From NCBI GenBank assembly GCA_041913505.1, contig JAYSFC010000145.1:1-8454 (forward strand): 8,454 nucleotides of DNA, read 5' to 3'. The first letter of the stretch is position 1. The number at the start of each line of letters is the position of its first letter. This stretch comes from JAYSFC01 sp041913505. Lineage in GTDB: Bacteria > Pseudomonadota > Gammaproteobacteria > Burkholderiales > Burkholderiaceae_C. Positions 1-5,797 of the stretch are shown one piece after another. A program made the position numbers and the translations under genes. Below the pieces are notes generated by a model, which saw only the letters and a program-made list of their open reading frames with translations, was not told the origin of the DNA and searched no databases.

Positions 1-70
1 CAGCAAATTGCTCGTTCAGACCCAGGATGGGGTCGCGGGGGGCCATTTCGACGGCGGAGAACAGAGACAT
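1..70 (-). CDS. tyrB: Aromatic amino acid aminotransferase, N-terminal fragment (class I, TyrB/AspC family)
   Basis: Only the first 23 codons are in the window; the gene leaves through the left edge. On the minus strand the ATG at 70-68 opens a frame beginning MSLFSAVEMAPRDPILGLNE. The stretch around PRDPILGL is the conserved start of PLP-dependent class I aminotransferases such as AspC and TyrB, which move the amino group between aromatic or acidic amino acids and 2-oxoglutarate in the cytoplasm. A good Shine-Dalgarno AAGGA (81-77 on the minus strand) sits 6 nt before the ATG and supports this start. The gene is divergent from uvrB. The catalytic lysine and substrate-binding arginines lie outside the window, so the choice between aromatic and aspartate specificity rests on the N-terminal resemblance to betaproteobacterial TyrB-type proteins and is tentative. 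Confidence 0.7.
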   Translation of the reverse strand, partial: MSLFSAVEMAPRDPILGLNEQFA

Positions 71-180
71 GAAAAGTCCTTGGGAGGGTAGAAATCTGGT
101 GGTGCGACCCCAGCTACGGTAGGCTTTCGGGTCAACATTCAATTTTAACGGCCGACGCCCGCAGGCCGTGCACACGTTCC
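71..180. promoter_or_regulatory. Divergent intergenic region between tyrB and uvrB
   Basis: This 110-bp spacer separates two divergent genes, so it should carry both promoters. I see the AAGGA ribosome site of tyrB at 77-81 (minus strand) and a noticeably A/T-richer patch at about 134-149. A TTGACC resembling a -35 box lies on the minus strand at 135-130, but no convincing -10 follows at the right distance. No palindrome of the CTGT-N8-ACAG type (LexA operator) is visible, so SOS control of uvrB is not supported by this stretch. No clear Shine-Dalgarno precedes uvrB. Confidence 0.4.
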
Positions 181-2274
181 ATGCAAGAAGTTACCCCACC
201 GCCGGCGCCCGGGCCGGCCAACGGGCAGTTCGTCCAGTTTGAGGACTCCCCGTTCCAGCTCTTCCAGCCCTATCCGCCCGGCGGTGACCAGCCCGAGGCG
301 ATTGCGAAGCTGGTCGAGGGCGTGAACGACGGGGAGGCTTTCCAGACCCTGCTGGGCGTGACGGGCTCGGGCAAGACCTTCACCATGGCCAACGTGATCG
401 CGCGGCTGGGGCGCCCGGCCATCGTGTTCGCGCCCAACAAGACGCTGGCCGCGCAGCTCTACAGCGAGTTCCGCGAGTTCTTCCCGAAGAACGCCGTCGA
501 GTACTTCGTGAGCTACTACGACTACTACCAGCCCGAGGCCTATGTGCCCCAGCGCGACCTGTTCATCGAGAAGGACAGCGCGATCAACGAGCACATCGAG
601 CAGATGCGCCTGTCGTGCACCAAGAGCCTGATGGAGCGGCGTGACGTGGTCATCGTGGCCACGGTGTCGGCCATCTACGGCATCGGCGAGCCCGAGAGCT
701 ACCACCGCATGGTGATGACGCTGCGCACCGGCGACAAGCTGGGCCAGCGCGATGTGATCGCGCAGCTCATCCGCATGCAGTACCAGCGCAACGAGCAGGA
801 TTTCAGCCGGGGCAAGTTCCGCGTGCGCGGCGACACCATCGACGTCTTTCCCGCCGAGCACTCGGAGCTGGCCATCCGCATCGAGCTGTTCGACGACGAG
901 GTCGAGAGCCTGCAGCTGTTCGATCCGCTTACGGGGCGCATCAGGCAGAAGATCCCGCGCTTCACGGTTTACCCGAGCAGCCATTACGTGACGCCGCGTG
1001 ACAAGGTGCTCGCGGCCGTCGAGACGATCAAGCTCGAACTGGCCGAGCGGCTCAAGCAACTGCTGGACGAAGGCAAGCTCGTCGAGGCGCAGCGCCTGGA
1101 GCAGCGCACGCGCTTTGATCTCGAGATGCTCAGCGAGGTGGGCCATTGCAAGGGCATCGAGAACTACACGCGCCACCTCTCGGGTGCAGCGCCCGGCGAT
1201 CCACCCAGCACGCTGACCGACTACCTGCCCAAGGACGCACTCATGTTCCTGGACGAGAGCCACCAGATGATTGGCCAGCTCTCCGCCATGTACAACGGCG
1301 ACCGCGCGCGCAAGACCACGCTGGTCGAATATGGCTTTCGCCTGCCGTCGGCGCTGGATAACCGACCACTCAAGTTCGAGGAATTCGAGCGCCGCATGCG
1401 CCAGGTGGTCTTCGTTTCGGCCACTCCGGCCGATTACGAAAAGCAGCACTCCGGCCAGGTTGTGGACCAGGTGGTGCGTCCCACGGGCCTGGTGGATCCG
1501 GAGGTCGAGGTCCGGCCCGCAACCCACCAGGTGGATGACGTGCTGCAGGAGATCCGCCTGCGCGTGGACAGGCACGAGCGCGTGCTCATCACCACGCTCA
1601 CCAAGCGCATGGCCGAGCAACTCACCGATTACCTCACCGACAACGGCGTGAAGGTGCGCTACCTGCATTCGGACGTGGATACCGTCGAGCGCGTGGAGAT
1701 CATCCGCGACCTGCGCTTGGGCGCATTCGATGTACTCGTGGGCATCAACCTGCTGCGTGAGGGGCTGGACATCCCCGAGGTGTCGCTCGTGGCCATCCTC
1801 GACGCTGACAAGGAGGGCTTCCTGCGTGCCGAGCGCAGCCTGATCCAGACCATCGGCCGCGCGGCACGCAACCTGCACGGCAAGGCCATTCTTTATGCCG
1901 ACCGGATCACCGAATCGATGAAAAAAGCCATCGGCGAGACGGAACGCCGGCGCGTGAAACAGATCGCACACAACGAAGCCCACGGAATACAGCCGCGCGC
2001 AATTGTCAAGCAGGTGAAAGACCTGATTGATGGGGTCTACAGCGAAAAAGCGGGCAAGGATGCCGAGCGGCTCGAGCAGGAGGCGCTGCAGCGCGCGCGA
2101 GTCGAGGACATGTCCGAAAAGGACATTGCCCGAGAGATCAAGCGCCTGGAAAAACAGATGCTCGAGTACGCGCGCAACCTCGAATTCGAGCAGGCGGCGC
2201 GCGTGCGCGACCAGTTGGCGCGGCTCAAAGACCAGGCCTTTGGCGCCCACGGAGACGACCACGTCGCTGTGTAA
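181..2274 (+). CDS. uvrB: UvrABC excinuclease subunit B
   Basis: UvrB receives damaged DNA from UvrA, verifies the lesion and recruits UvrC for dual incision in nucleotide excision repair; it acts on DNA in the cytoplasm. The 697-aa product is complete (E. coli UvrB is 673 aa). Visible landmarks: Walker A GVTGSGKT at residues 59-66 (Lys65); the tyrosine-rich beta-hairpin SYYDYYQPEAY at about 111-121, which inserts into the helix at the lesion; the DESH Walker B-type box at 358-361; the helicase motif GINLLREGLDIPE from residue 521; QTIGRAARN at 556-564 (motif VI); and a C-terminal UVR domain at about 645-682 that contacts UvrC. The start at 181 is the only reasonable in-frame ATG before the conserved GGDQPEAI. 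It gives a short Pro-rich extension and lacks a clear ribosome site, so the exact start is slightly uncertain. It appears to be transcribed alone. Confidence 0.98.
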   Translation: MQEVTPPPAPGPANGQFVQFEDSPFQLFQPYPPGGDQPEAIAKLVEGVNDGEAFQTLLGVTGSGKTFTMANVIARLGRPAIVFAPNKTLAAQLYSEFREFFPKNAVEYFVSYYDYYQPEAYVPQRDLFIEKDSAINEHIEQMRLSCTKSLMERRDVVIVATVSAIYGIGEPESYHRMVMTLRTGDKLGQRDVIAQLIRMQYQRNEQDFSRGKFRVRGDTIDVFPAEHSELAIRIELFDDEVESLQLFDPLTGRIRQKIPRFTVYPSSHYVTPRDKVLAAVETIKLELAERLKQLLDEGKLVEAQRLEQRTRFDLEMLSEVGHCKGIENYTRHLSGAAPGDPPSTLTDYLPKDALMFLDESHQMIGQLSAMYNGDRARKTTLVEYGFRLPSALDNRPLKFEEFERRMRQVVFVSATPADYEKQHSGQVVDQVVRPTGLVDPEVEVRPATHQVDDVLQEIRLRVDRHERVLITTLTKRMAEQLTDYLTDNGVKVRYLHSDVDTVERVEIIRDLRLGAFDVLVGINLLREGLDIPEVSLVAILDADKEGFLRAERSLIQTIGRAARNLHGKAILYADRITESMKKAIGETERRRVKQIAHNEAHGIQPRAIVKQVKDLIDGVYSEKAGKDAERLEQEALQRARVEDMSEKDIAREIKRLEKQMLEYARNLEFEQAARVRDQLARLKDQAFGAHGDDHVAV

Positions 2275-2308
2275 CCGATGGGCCGGGGCGACGTTTGGCG
2301 TGGATGAT

Positions 2309-2328
2309 GGGGCGGAATGCCCCCTTTA
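2309..2328 (+). terminator. Weak intrinsic terminator candidate downstream of uvrB
   Basis: GGGGC (2309-2313) and GCCCC (2319-2323) form a 5-bp G/C stem around the loop GGAAT, followed by a short tract CTTTAT. It lies 34 bases after the uvrB stop and just before the iscR promoter, the expected place for a uvrB terminator. The stem is short and the T-tract is interrupted, so termination may be incomplete. Confidence 0.45.
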
Positions 2329-2352
2329 TCCGACAAAAACGATAGGGATTTG

Positions 2353-2361
2353 TGTTATACT
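2353..2361 (+). promoter_or_regulatory. Extended -10 promoter of the isc operon
   Basis: TGTTATACT combines the extended-element TG (2353-2354), one spacer base, and the -10 hexamer TATACT (2356-2361, one mismatch to TATAAT). A loose -35 match CCGACA lies at 2330-2335 with a long 20-nt spacer, which fits an extended -10 promoter that depends little on -35. Transcription would start near 2368, giving an iscR leader of about 160 nt. It stands in an A/T-rich island within otherwise G/C-rich DNA and coincides with the candidate IscR operator. Confidence 0.6.
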
Positions 2362-2381
2362 TGGATGAAACACTCAACAAA
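2357..2381 (+). promoter_or_regulatory. Candidate Type 1 IscR operator
   Basis: The 25-bp stretch fits the E. coli Type 1 IscR consensus as I remember it at 20 of 25 positions (mismatches at site positions 8, 9, 17, 23 and 25). The left half is ATACTTGGAT (2357-2366), the centre GAAACA (2367-2372) matches fully, and the right half is CTCAACAAA (2373-2381). The core symmetry is TTG at 2361-2363 with CAA at 2375-2377. The site overlaps the -10 hexamer and the predicted transcription start, so bound [2Fe-2S]-IscR would block RNA polymerase. This would give the negative autoregulation known from E. coli. The match was made by eye. Confidence 0.6.
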
Positions 2382-2389
2382 ACAGCCCG

Positions 2390-2512
2390 ATGAAGAAGGG
2401 ATCCGCGCCTGCGGCAGGCCGGAGCAAGGGGCGGAGACGGTGCCGTGCGTGCCCCCGTATGGTCCCCACCACATGCGGCCGCCACGGCTTTTCCTATAAC
2501 GAACAAGCCTGA
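2390..2512 (+). CDS. Possible 40-codon leader ORF upstream of iscR (hypothetical)
   Basis: An ATG about 22 nt downstream of the predicted transcription start opens a 40-residue frame ending in TGA at 2510-2512, two bases before the iscR Shine-Dalgarno. The peptide begins MKKGSAPAAGRSKGRRR, is strongly basic, and has C18-x2-C21-x7-C29-x2-H32, a spacing like a small metal-binding knuckle. I see no ribosome-binding site in front of the ATG, and Cys, Arg and Gly codons are common in any G/C-rich frame, so this may be chance. The arguments for it are its position wholly inside the isc leader, the stop-to-ribosome-site arrangement that would allow coupling to iscR, and the Cys/His pattern. I recognise no family. 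Confidence 0.15.
   Translation: MKKGSAPAAGRSKGRRRCRACPRMVPTTCGRHGFSYNEQA
2407..2419 (+). other. Hairpin in the iscR leader RNA
   Basis: GCCTG (2407-2411) and CAGGC (2415-2419) pair perfectly around a CGG triloop. It lies within the predicted 5' untranslated leader. No T-tract follows, so it is not a terminator; its role is unknown. Confidence 0.35.
2478..2492 (+). terminator. Weak attenuator-like hairpin with T-tract ahead of iscR
   Basis: GCCG (2478-2481) and CGGC (2485-2488) form a short stem with a CCA loop, directly followed by TTTT (2489-2492). An alternative partner exists upstream: GCCGTG at 2442-2447 is fully complementary to CACGGC at 2483-2488, and pairing there excludes the terminator-like form. 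The stem of 4 bp (5 with a G-U pair) is weak for an intrinsic terminator, so it is at most a partial attenuator. It lies 34 bases before the iscR ATG. Confidence 0.2.
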
Positions 2513-2526
2513 ACAAGGAGCTTGCG

Positions 2527-3063
2527 ATGCGTCTCACTACCAAAGGCCGTTTTGCGGTCACCGCCATGATCGATCTGGCCCTGCGCCAGAATAACGGCCC
2601 CGTCACGCTGGCTGCCATCAGCCAGCGCCAGCAAATTTCGCTGTCCTATCTGGAACAGCTCTTTGGCAAGCTGCGCCGCCATGAACTGGTGGAGTCTACC
2701 CGTGGTCCGGGCGGCGGCTACACGCTGGCGCGCAAGGCGGGCGACATCACCGTGGCTGACATCATCGTCTCGGTGGACGAGCCTATCGACGCGACGCAGT
2801 GCGGCGGCAAGGAAAACTGCCTGGGCGAGGCGGGCCGCTGCATGACGCACGAGCTCTGGGCTTCGCTGAACCAGCGCATGGTGGAGTTCCTGGATTCCGT
2901 CACGCTGCAAAAGCTGGTGGACGATCAACTCGCCAAGGGCGTGCAGATCGAGGACAAGCCCGTGGTGCGCCGCGCCATTTCGACGACGCCGGTCGTCAAG
3001 CCCATCCGCGTCAACGCCCCGAACTCGGTGTTCGCCCTGGGCAACGTCTTCGCCAAGTCCTGA
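2527..3063 (+). CDS. iscR: Fe-S cluster regulator IscR (Rrf2 family)
   Basis: IscR is a dimeric Rrf2-family transcription factor that carries a [2Fe-2S] cluster when supply is sufficient and then represses the isc operon; the apo form controls other sites. The 178-aa product has the N-terminal winged helix-turn-helix (about 1-65, MRLTTKGRFAVTAMIDLAL start, ISLSYLEQLF with Glu43, wing RGPGGGYTL). Cluster ligands follow: C92, C98, C105 and H108. E. coli has C92, C98, C104, H107, so one extra residue lies between the second and third Cys here. The C-terminal tail after about 140 is not strongly conserved. A strong Shine-Dalgarno AAGGAG (2515-2520, 6 nt spacing) fixes the start. It is first in the isc operon, 107 bp before iscS, and the candidate operator upstream implies autoregulation. 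Confidence 0.97.
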   Translation: MRLTTKGRFAVTAMIDLALRQNNGPVTLAAISQRQQISLSYLEQLFGKLRRHELVESTRGPGGGYTLARKAGDITVADIIVSVDEPIDATQCGGKENCLGEAGRCMTHELWASLNQRMVEFLDSVTLQKLVDDQLAKGVQIEDKPVVRRAISTTPVVKPIRVNAPNSVFALGNVFAKS

Positions 3064-3170
3064 GGCCCTGGCCGCGTGAGGAGGAGGGGCCATGGGCCCC
3101 GCTCGCCACCGCGGTCGATGGTGCCCGCCGCATTTTTCCGTCTTGCCTGCCAGATACGACCAAGCCAGCC
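3064..3170 (+). other. iscR-iscS spacer with stable hairpin
   Basis: This 107-nt spacer is the longest gap between isc genes. GGGGCC (3086-3091) and GGCCCC (3095-3100) form a perfect 6-bp stem with an ATG loop, too G/C-rich to melt easily. Further on, GCGG (3111-3114) can pair with CCGC (3128-3131), followed by ATTTTT (3132-3137); the 13-nt loop makes this a poor terminator. No promoter is evident. In E. coli a structured iscR-iscS spacer protects the iscR part of the message when RyhB triggers decay of iscSUA; a similar role here is only an inference. Confidence 0.45.
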
Positions 3171-4391
3171 ATGGACATGACCCCGCATTTCCCCATCTAC
3201 CTTGATTACGGCGCCACGACCCCCGTCGACCCCCGGGTCGTCGACGCCATGATCCCCTGGCTGCGAGAGCATTTCGGCAATGCAGCCTCGCGCAGCCACG
3301 CCTGGGGCTGGGAAGCCGAAGAAGCCATCGAGCAGGCCCGCGGCCACGTGGCCGACCTGATCGGTGCCGATCCGCGTGAAATCGTGTGGACCAGTGGCGC
3401 CACCGAATCGATCAACCTGGCGCTCAAGGGCGCGGCCCATTTCTACCAGGGCAAGGGCAAGCACCTCATCACGCTCAAGACCGAACACAAGGCCGTGCTC
3501 GACACCATGCGCGAGCTCGAGCGCCAGGGCTTTGAGGTGACTTACATGGACGTCCAGGAAGACGGCCTGCTCGACCTCGATGCGCTCAAGGCCGCGATCC
3601 GCCCTGACACGATCCTGATCAGCGTGCTGTTCGTGAACAACGAGATCGGCGTCATCCAGGACATCCCCGCCATTGGTGCGCTATGCCGTGAAAAAGGCAT
3701 CCTGTTCCATGTGGATGCCGCGCAGGCCACGGGCCGCGTCGAGATCGACATGACCACGCTGCCGATCGACCTCATGAGCATGACTGCGCACAAAACCTAC
3801 GGCCCCAAGGGCGTGGGCGCGCTGTATGTGCGCCGCAAGCCGCGCGTGCGCCTGGAGGCTCAGATCCACGGCGGTGGCCATGAGCGCGGCATGCGCTCGG
3901 GCACGCTGCCCACGCACCAAATCGTCGGCATGGGCGAGGCCTTCCGCATCATCAAGGCGGAAATGAACGAGGTGAATGCCAAGGCAAAGGCGCTGCAGCA
4001 GCGCCTGCTCGACGGGCTCAAGGACATCGAGCAGGTGTTCATCAACGGCAGCATGGAGCGCCGCGTGCCGCAGAACCTGAACATGAGCTTCAACTTCGTC
4101 GAAGGCGAGTCGCTGATCATGGGCATCAAGGGCCTGGCGGTGTCGTCGGGTTCCGCCTGCACGTCGGCGAGCCTGGAGCCCAGCTACGTGCTGCGCGCCC
4201 TGGGGCGCAGCGACGAACTGGCCCACAGCAGCCTGCGCATGACCATCGGCCGTTTCACGACCGAGGAAGAAATCGATTACGCGATCTCCGTCATCCGGCA
4301 GAACGTCGCCAAGCTGCGCGAGCTGAGCCCCTTGTGGGAAATGTACAAGGATGGCGTGGATCTGAGCACCATCCAGTGGGCCGCTCACTGA
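3171..4391 (+). CDS. iscS: Cysteine desulfurase IscS
   Basis: IscS is a PLP-dependent homodimer that converts L-cysteine to alanine and holds the sulfur as a persulfide on an active-site Cys. It passes sulfur to IscU for Fe-S assembly and to tRNA and cofactor thiolation. The 406-aa product (E. coli 404) shows LDYGATTP at 11-18, the TEHKAV box with the PLP-stacking His, the Schiff-base lysine in TAHKTYGPKG (Lys208), and the mobile loop SSGSACTSASLEPSYVLRALG with catalytic Cys330. It ends in the IscS-type tail SxIxWAxH that docks IscU. The in-frame region upstream of 3171 overlaps iscR and is not family-like. ATG 3171 and ATG 3177 are both possible, and neither has a clear Shine-Dalgarno; starting at 3177 gives 404 aa with Lys206 and Cys328, exactly the E. 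coli numbers. It is second in the operon. Confidence 0.97.
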   Translation: MDMTPHFPIYLDYGATTPVDPRVVDAMIPWLREHFGNAASRSHAWGWEAEEAIEQARGHVADLIGADPREIVWTSGATESINLALKGAAHFYQGKGKHLITLKTEHKAVLDTMRELERQGFEVTYMDVQEDGLLDLDALKAAIRPDTILISVLFVNNEIGVIQDIPAIGALCREKGILFHVDAAQATGRVEIDMTTLPIDLMSMTAHKTYGPKGVGALYVRRKPRVRLEAQIHGGGHERGMRSGTLPTHQIVGMGEAFRIIKAEMNEVNAKAKALQQRLLDGLKDIEQVFINGSMERRVPQNLNMSFNFVEGESLIMGIKGLAVSSGSACTSASLEPSYVLRALGRSDELAHSSLRMTIGRFTTEEEIDYAISVIRQNVAKLRELSPLWEMYKDGVDLSTIQWAAH

Positions 4392-4421
4392 ACGCAGCCA
4401 GCAGACAAGGAGGAATACACC

Positions 4422-4823
4422 ATGGCCTATTCAGACAAAGTGATTGACCATTACGAGCACCCCCGCAACGTGGGCTCGTTTGACAAGGGTGACGAATCCG
4501 TCGGCACCGGCATGGTGGGTGCACCCGCCTGCGGCGATGTGATGAAGCTGCAGATCAAGGTGAACCCGCAGACCGGCGTGATCGAGGATGCGCGCTTCAA
4601 GACCTACGGCTGCGGTTCGGCCATCGCCTCGTCGTCGCTCGTGACCGAGTGGGTCAAGGGCAAGACGCTGGACGAAGCCGCCCAGATCAAGAACAGCGCG
4701 ATCGCCGAAGAACTGGCCCTGCCGCCCGTGAAGATCCATTGCTCGATCCTGGCCGAGGACGCCATCAAGGCCGCCGTCAGCGACTACAAGGCCAAGCACG
4801 GCACCGCCGTGGAAGCCGCCTGA
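4422..4823 (+). CDS. iscU: Fe-S cluster assembly scaffold IscU
   Basis: IscU is the scaffold on which [2Fe-2S] and [4Fe-4S] clusters are built from IscS sulfur and iron, then released by HscA/HscB. The 133-aa product (E. coli 128) begins MAYSDKVIDHYEHPRNVGSF. It has the full ligand set: Cys37 and Asp39 in GAPACGDVM, Cys64 in KTYGCGSAIASSS, and His106-Cys107. Asp39 is the residue whose change traps the holo form in studied homologues. The LPPVK motif recognised by HscA is at 100-104. A one-residue insertion near 49-51 shifts the later ligands by one relative to E. coli. The very strong ribosome site AAGGAGG (4407-4413, 8 nt before ATG) is the best in the operon and fits the need for plentiful scaffold. 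It is followed by iscA after two bases. Confidence 0.98.
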   Translation: MAYSDKVIDHYEHPRNVGSFDKGDESVGTGMVGAPACGDVMKLQIKVNPQTGVIEDARFKTYGCGSAIASSSLVTEWVKGKTLDEAAQIKNSAIAEELALPPVKIHCSILAEDAIKAAVSDYKAKHGTAVEAA

Positions 4824-4825
4824 CC

Positions 4826-5149
4826 ATGTCCATTACGCTGACCGAAGCTGCCGCCCGGCATGTGACCCGCTACCTCTCGCGGCGTGGCAAGGGCTTGGGC
4901 GTGCGCCTCGGGGTCAAGACCACGGGCTGCTCGGGCCTGGCCTACAAGCTGGAGTACGTGGACGAGCAGGAGCCTGGTGACATCGTGTTCGAAAACCACG
5001 GTGTTAAGGTACTCATCGACCCCAAGAGCCTGGCCTACATTGATGGCACGGAGTTGGACTTCGTGCGCGAAGGGCTTAACGAAGGCTTCAAGTTCAATAA
5101 CCCCAACGAGCGCGACCGCTGCGGTTGCGGAGAGAGTTTCCGCGTCTGA
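4826..5149 (+). CDS. iscA: A-type Fe-S carrier IscA
   Basis: IscA is an A-type carrier that accepts clusters or iron and delivers them to target proteins. The 107-aa product has exactly the E. coli length, with the three conserved cysteines Cys35 (TTGCSGLAY), Cys99 and Cys101 (the RCGCGESF C-terminal box), so it belongs with IscA/ErpA rather than a broken paralogue. The start codon lies two bases after the iscU stop with only a weak ribosome site, pointing to translational coupling with iscU. It ends 24 bases before a strong intrinsic terminator, so it may be the last gene of the most abundant isc transcript. Confidence 0.97.
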   Translation: MSITLTEAAARHVTRYLSRRGKGLGVRLGVKTTGCSGLAYKLEYVDEQEPGDIVFENHGVKVLIDPKSLAYIDGTELDFVREGLNEGFKFNNPNERDRCGCGESFRV

Positions 5150-5173
5150 TCCCTGTCGTGCCGCGTCACCCAG

Positions 5174-5210
5174 GACCGCCATTGCATACCGCGCTGGCGG
5201 TCTTTTTCTT
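5174..5210 (+). terminator. Strong intrinsic terminator between iscA and hscB
   Basis: GACCGCC (5174-5180) and GGCGGTC (5196-5202) form a perfect 7-bp stem, extendable by a G-U and an A-T pair, with a 15-nt loop. It is followed immediately by TTTTTCTT (5203-5210). This is a textbook Rho-independent terminator on the coding strand. It lies inside the isc operon and its T-tract ends only three bases before the hscB ATG. Readthrough would set how much hscB-hscA-fdx message is made relative to iscRSUA; I see no convincing internal promoter for hscB. Confidence 0.8.
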
Positions 5211-5213
5211 GCC

Positions 5214-5732
5214 ATGAACCTGCAATCCGACGACTTTGAACTGTTCGGCGTGCCGCGCCGCTTTGCGCAAGACCGCGCCGTGCTGGACGCACGCTGGAAA
5301 GACCTGCAGCGCGAGGCCCATCCCGACCGCTTCGCAGCCCAAGGGGCTGCCGCGCAGCGCGTGGCCATGCAGTGGTCCGTGCGCATCAATGAGGCCTACC
5401 AGCGCCTCAAGGACCCGCAAAAGCGCGCGGCCTACCTGTGCGAGCTGCACGGTGCGCCCATCCGCGCGGAAGACAACACCGCCATGCCGCCGGCTTTTCT
5501 CATGCAGCAGATGGAGTGGCGTGAGGCGCTCGAGGAAGCCGATTCGGATTCCGCCATCGATGCGCTGGACGACGCGGTGCAAGAAGCGCGGCGCACGGCG
5601 CTTGCGCGCTGCGGCGAGCTGCTCGATACGCAGAATGACTACGCCGCGGCAGCGCAGCAGGTCAGAGCCCTCATGTTCATTGCGCGATTTGCGCAGGACG
5701 TCGACCAGCGCCGGGAGCTGCTGGGACAATAG
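5214..5732 (+). CDS. hscB: J-domain co-chaperone HscB
   Basis: HscB is the J-protein partner of HscA. It binds IscU, delivers it to HscA and stimulates the ATPase, which promotes cluster transfer from IscU. The 172-aa product (E. coli 171) has an N-terminal J-domain with the essential HPD at 36-38 (EAHPDRF) and the helix INEAYQRLKDPQKRAAYL. A C-terminal three-helix IscU-binding domain follows from about 88, with FLMQQMEWREALEEA. The start at 5214 gives the family's normal N terminus (MNLQSDDFELFGVPRRF); the open frame upstream is only an overlap with iscA. No Shine-Dalgarno precedes it: the bases before the ATG are the pyrimidine-rich terminator tract. Expression therefore depends on readthrough, and initiation looks weak. 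A second hairpin starts at its stop codon. Confidence 0.96.
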   Translation: MNLQSDDFELFGVPRRFAQDRAVLDARWKDLQREAHPDRFAAQGAAAQRVAMQWSVRINEAYQRLKDPQKRAAYLCELHGAPIRAEDNTAMPPAFLMQQMEWREALEEADSDSAIDALDDAVQEARRTALARCGELLDTQNDYAAAAQQVRALMFIARFAQDVDQRRELLGQ

Positions 5733-5772
5733 CGCCCGACACAGATCGCGGGCGCCTGCTTTTCGGGCGCCC
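5732..5772 (+). terminator. Two mutually exclusive hairpins between hscB and hscA
   Basis: Form 1: GCGCCCG (5732-5738, starting on the hscB stop) pairs with CGGGCGC (5749-5755) around a 10-nt loop, followed by CTGCTTTT. This resembles an intrinsic terminator, but four bases separate the stem from a T-tract of only four. Form 2: GGGCGCC (5750-5756) pairs with GGCGCCC (5766-5772) around TGCTTTTCG, burying the T-tract in the loop. CGGGCGCC occurs twice as a direct repeat (5749-5756 and 5764-5771), so the two forms compete. Termination strength is uncertain; a message-processing or pausing structure is equally possible. Confidence 0.45.
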
Positions 5773-5797
5773 CCATCCCTACGACTTCAAAGACTCC

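Noticed and set aside
71..180. LexA (SOS) operator upstream of uvrB
   Set aside because: I looked for CTGT-N8-ACAG and relaxed forms on both strands and found none.
145..2262. Long open frame (705 codons) antisense to uvrB
   Set aside because: It mirrors the uvrB codons almost exactly; G/C-rich third positions remove stops on the opposite strand. The protein is low-complexity Leu/Ala/His/Arg rich with no recognisable domain or ribosome site.
2495..2500. TATAAC as a second, iscR-proximal -10 box
   Set aside because: No acceptable -35 at 16-18 bases upstream and no extended TG; the start would fall at the ribosome site. The 2353-2361 promoter is far better.
3111..3137. Terminator between iscR and iscS (GCGG/CCGC stem followed by ATTTTT)
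   Set aside because: Only four pairs with a 13-nt loop; unlikely to terminate, so noted only within the spacer entry.
2799..3170. Upstream extension of the iscS frame into iscR
   Set aside because: The extension is a +1-type overlap with iscR and not IscS-like; conserved IscS sequence begins right after the ATGs at 3171 and 3177.
4884..5213. Upstream extension of the hscB frame into iscA
   Set aside because: The extra residues are a shadow of iscA; HscB proteins begin at the residue pattern encoded from 5214.
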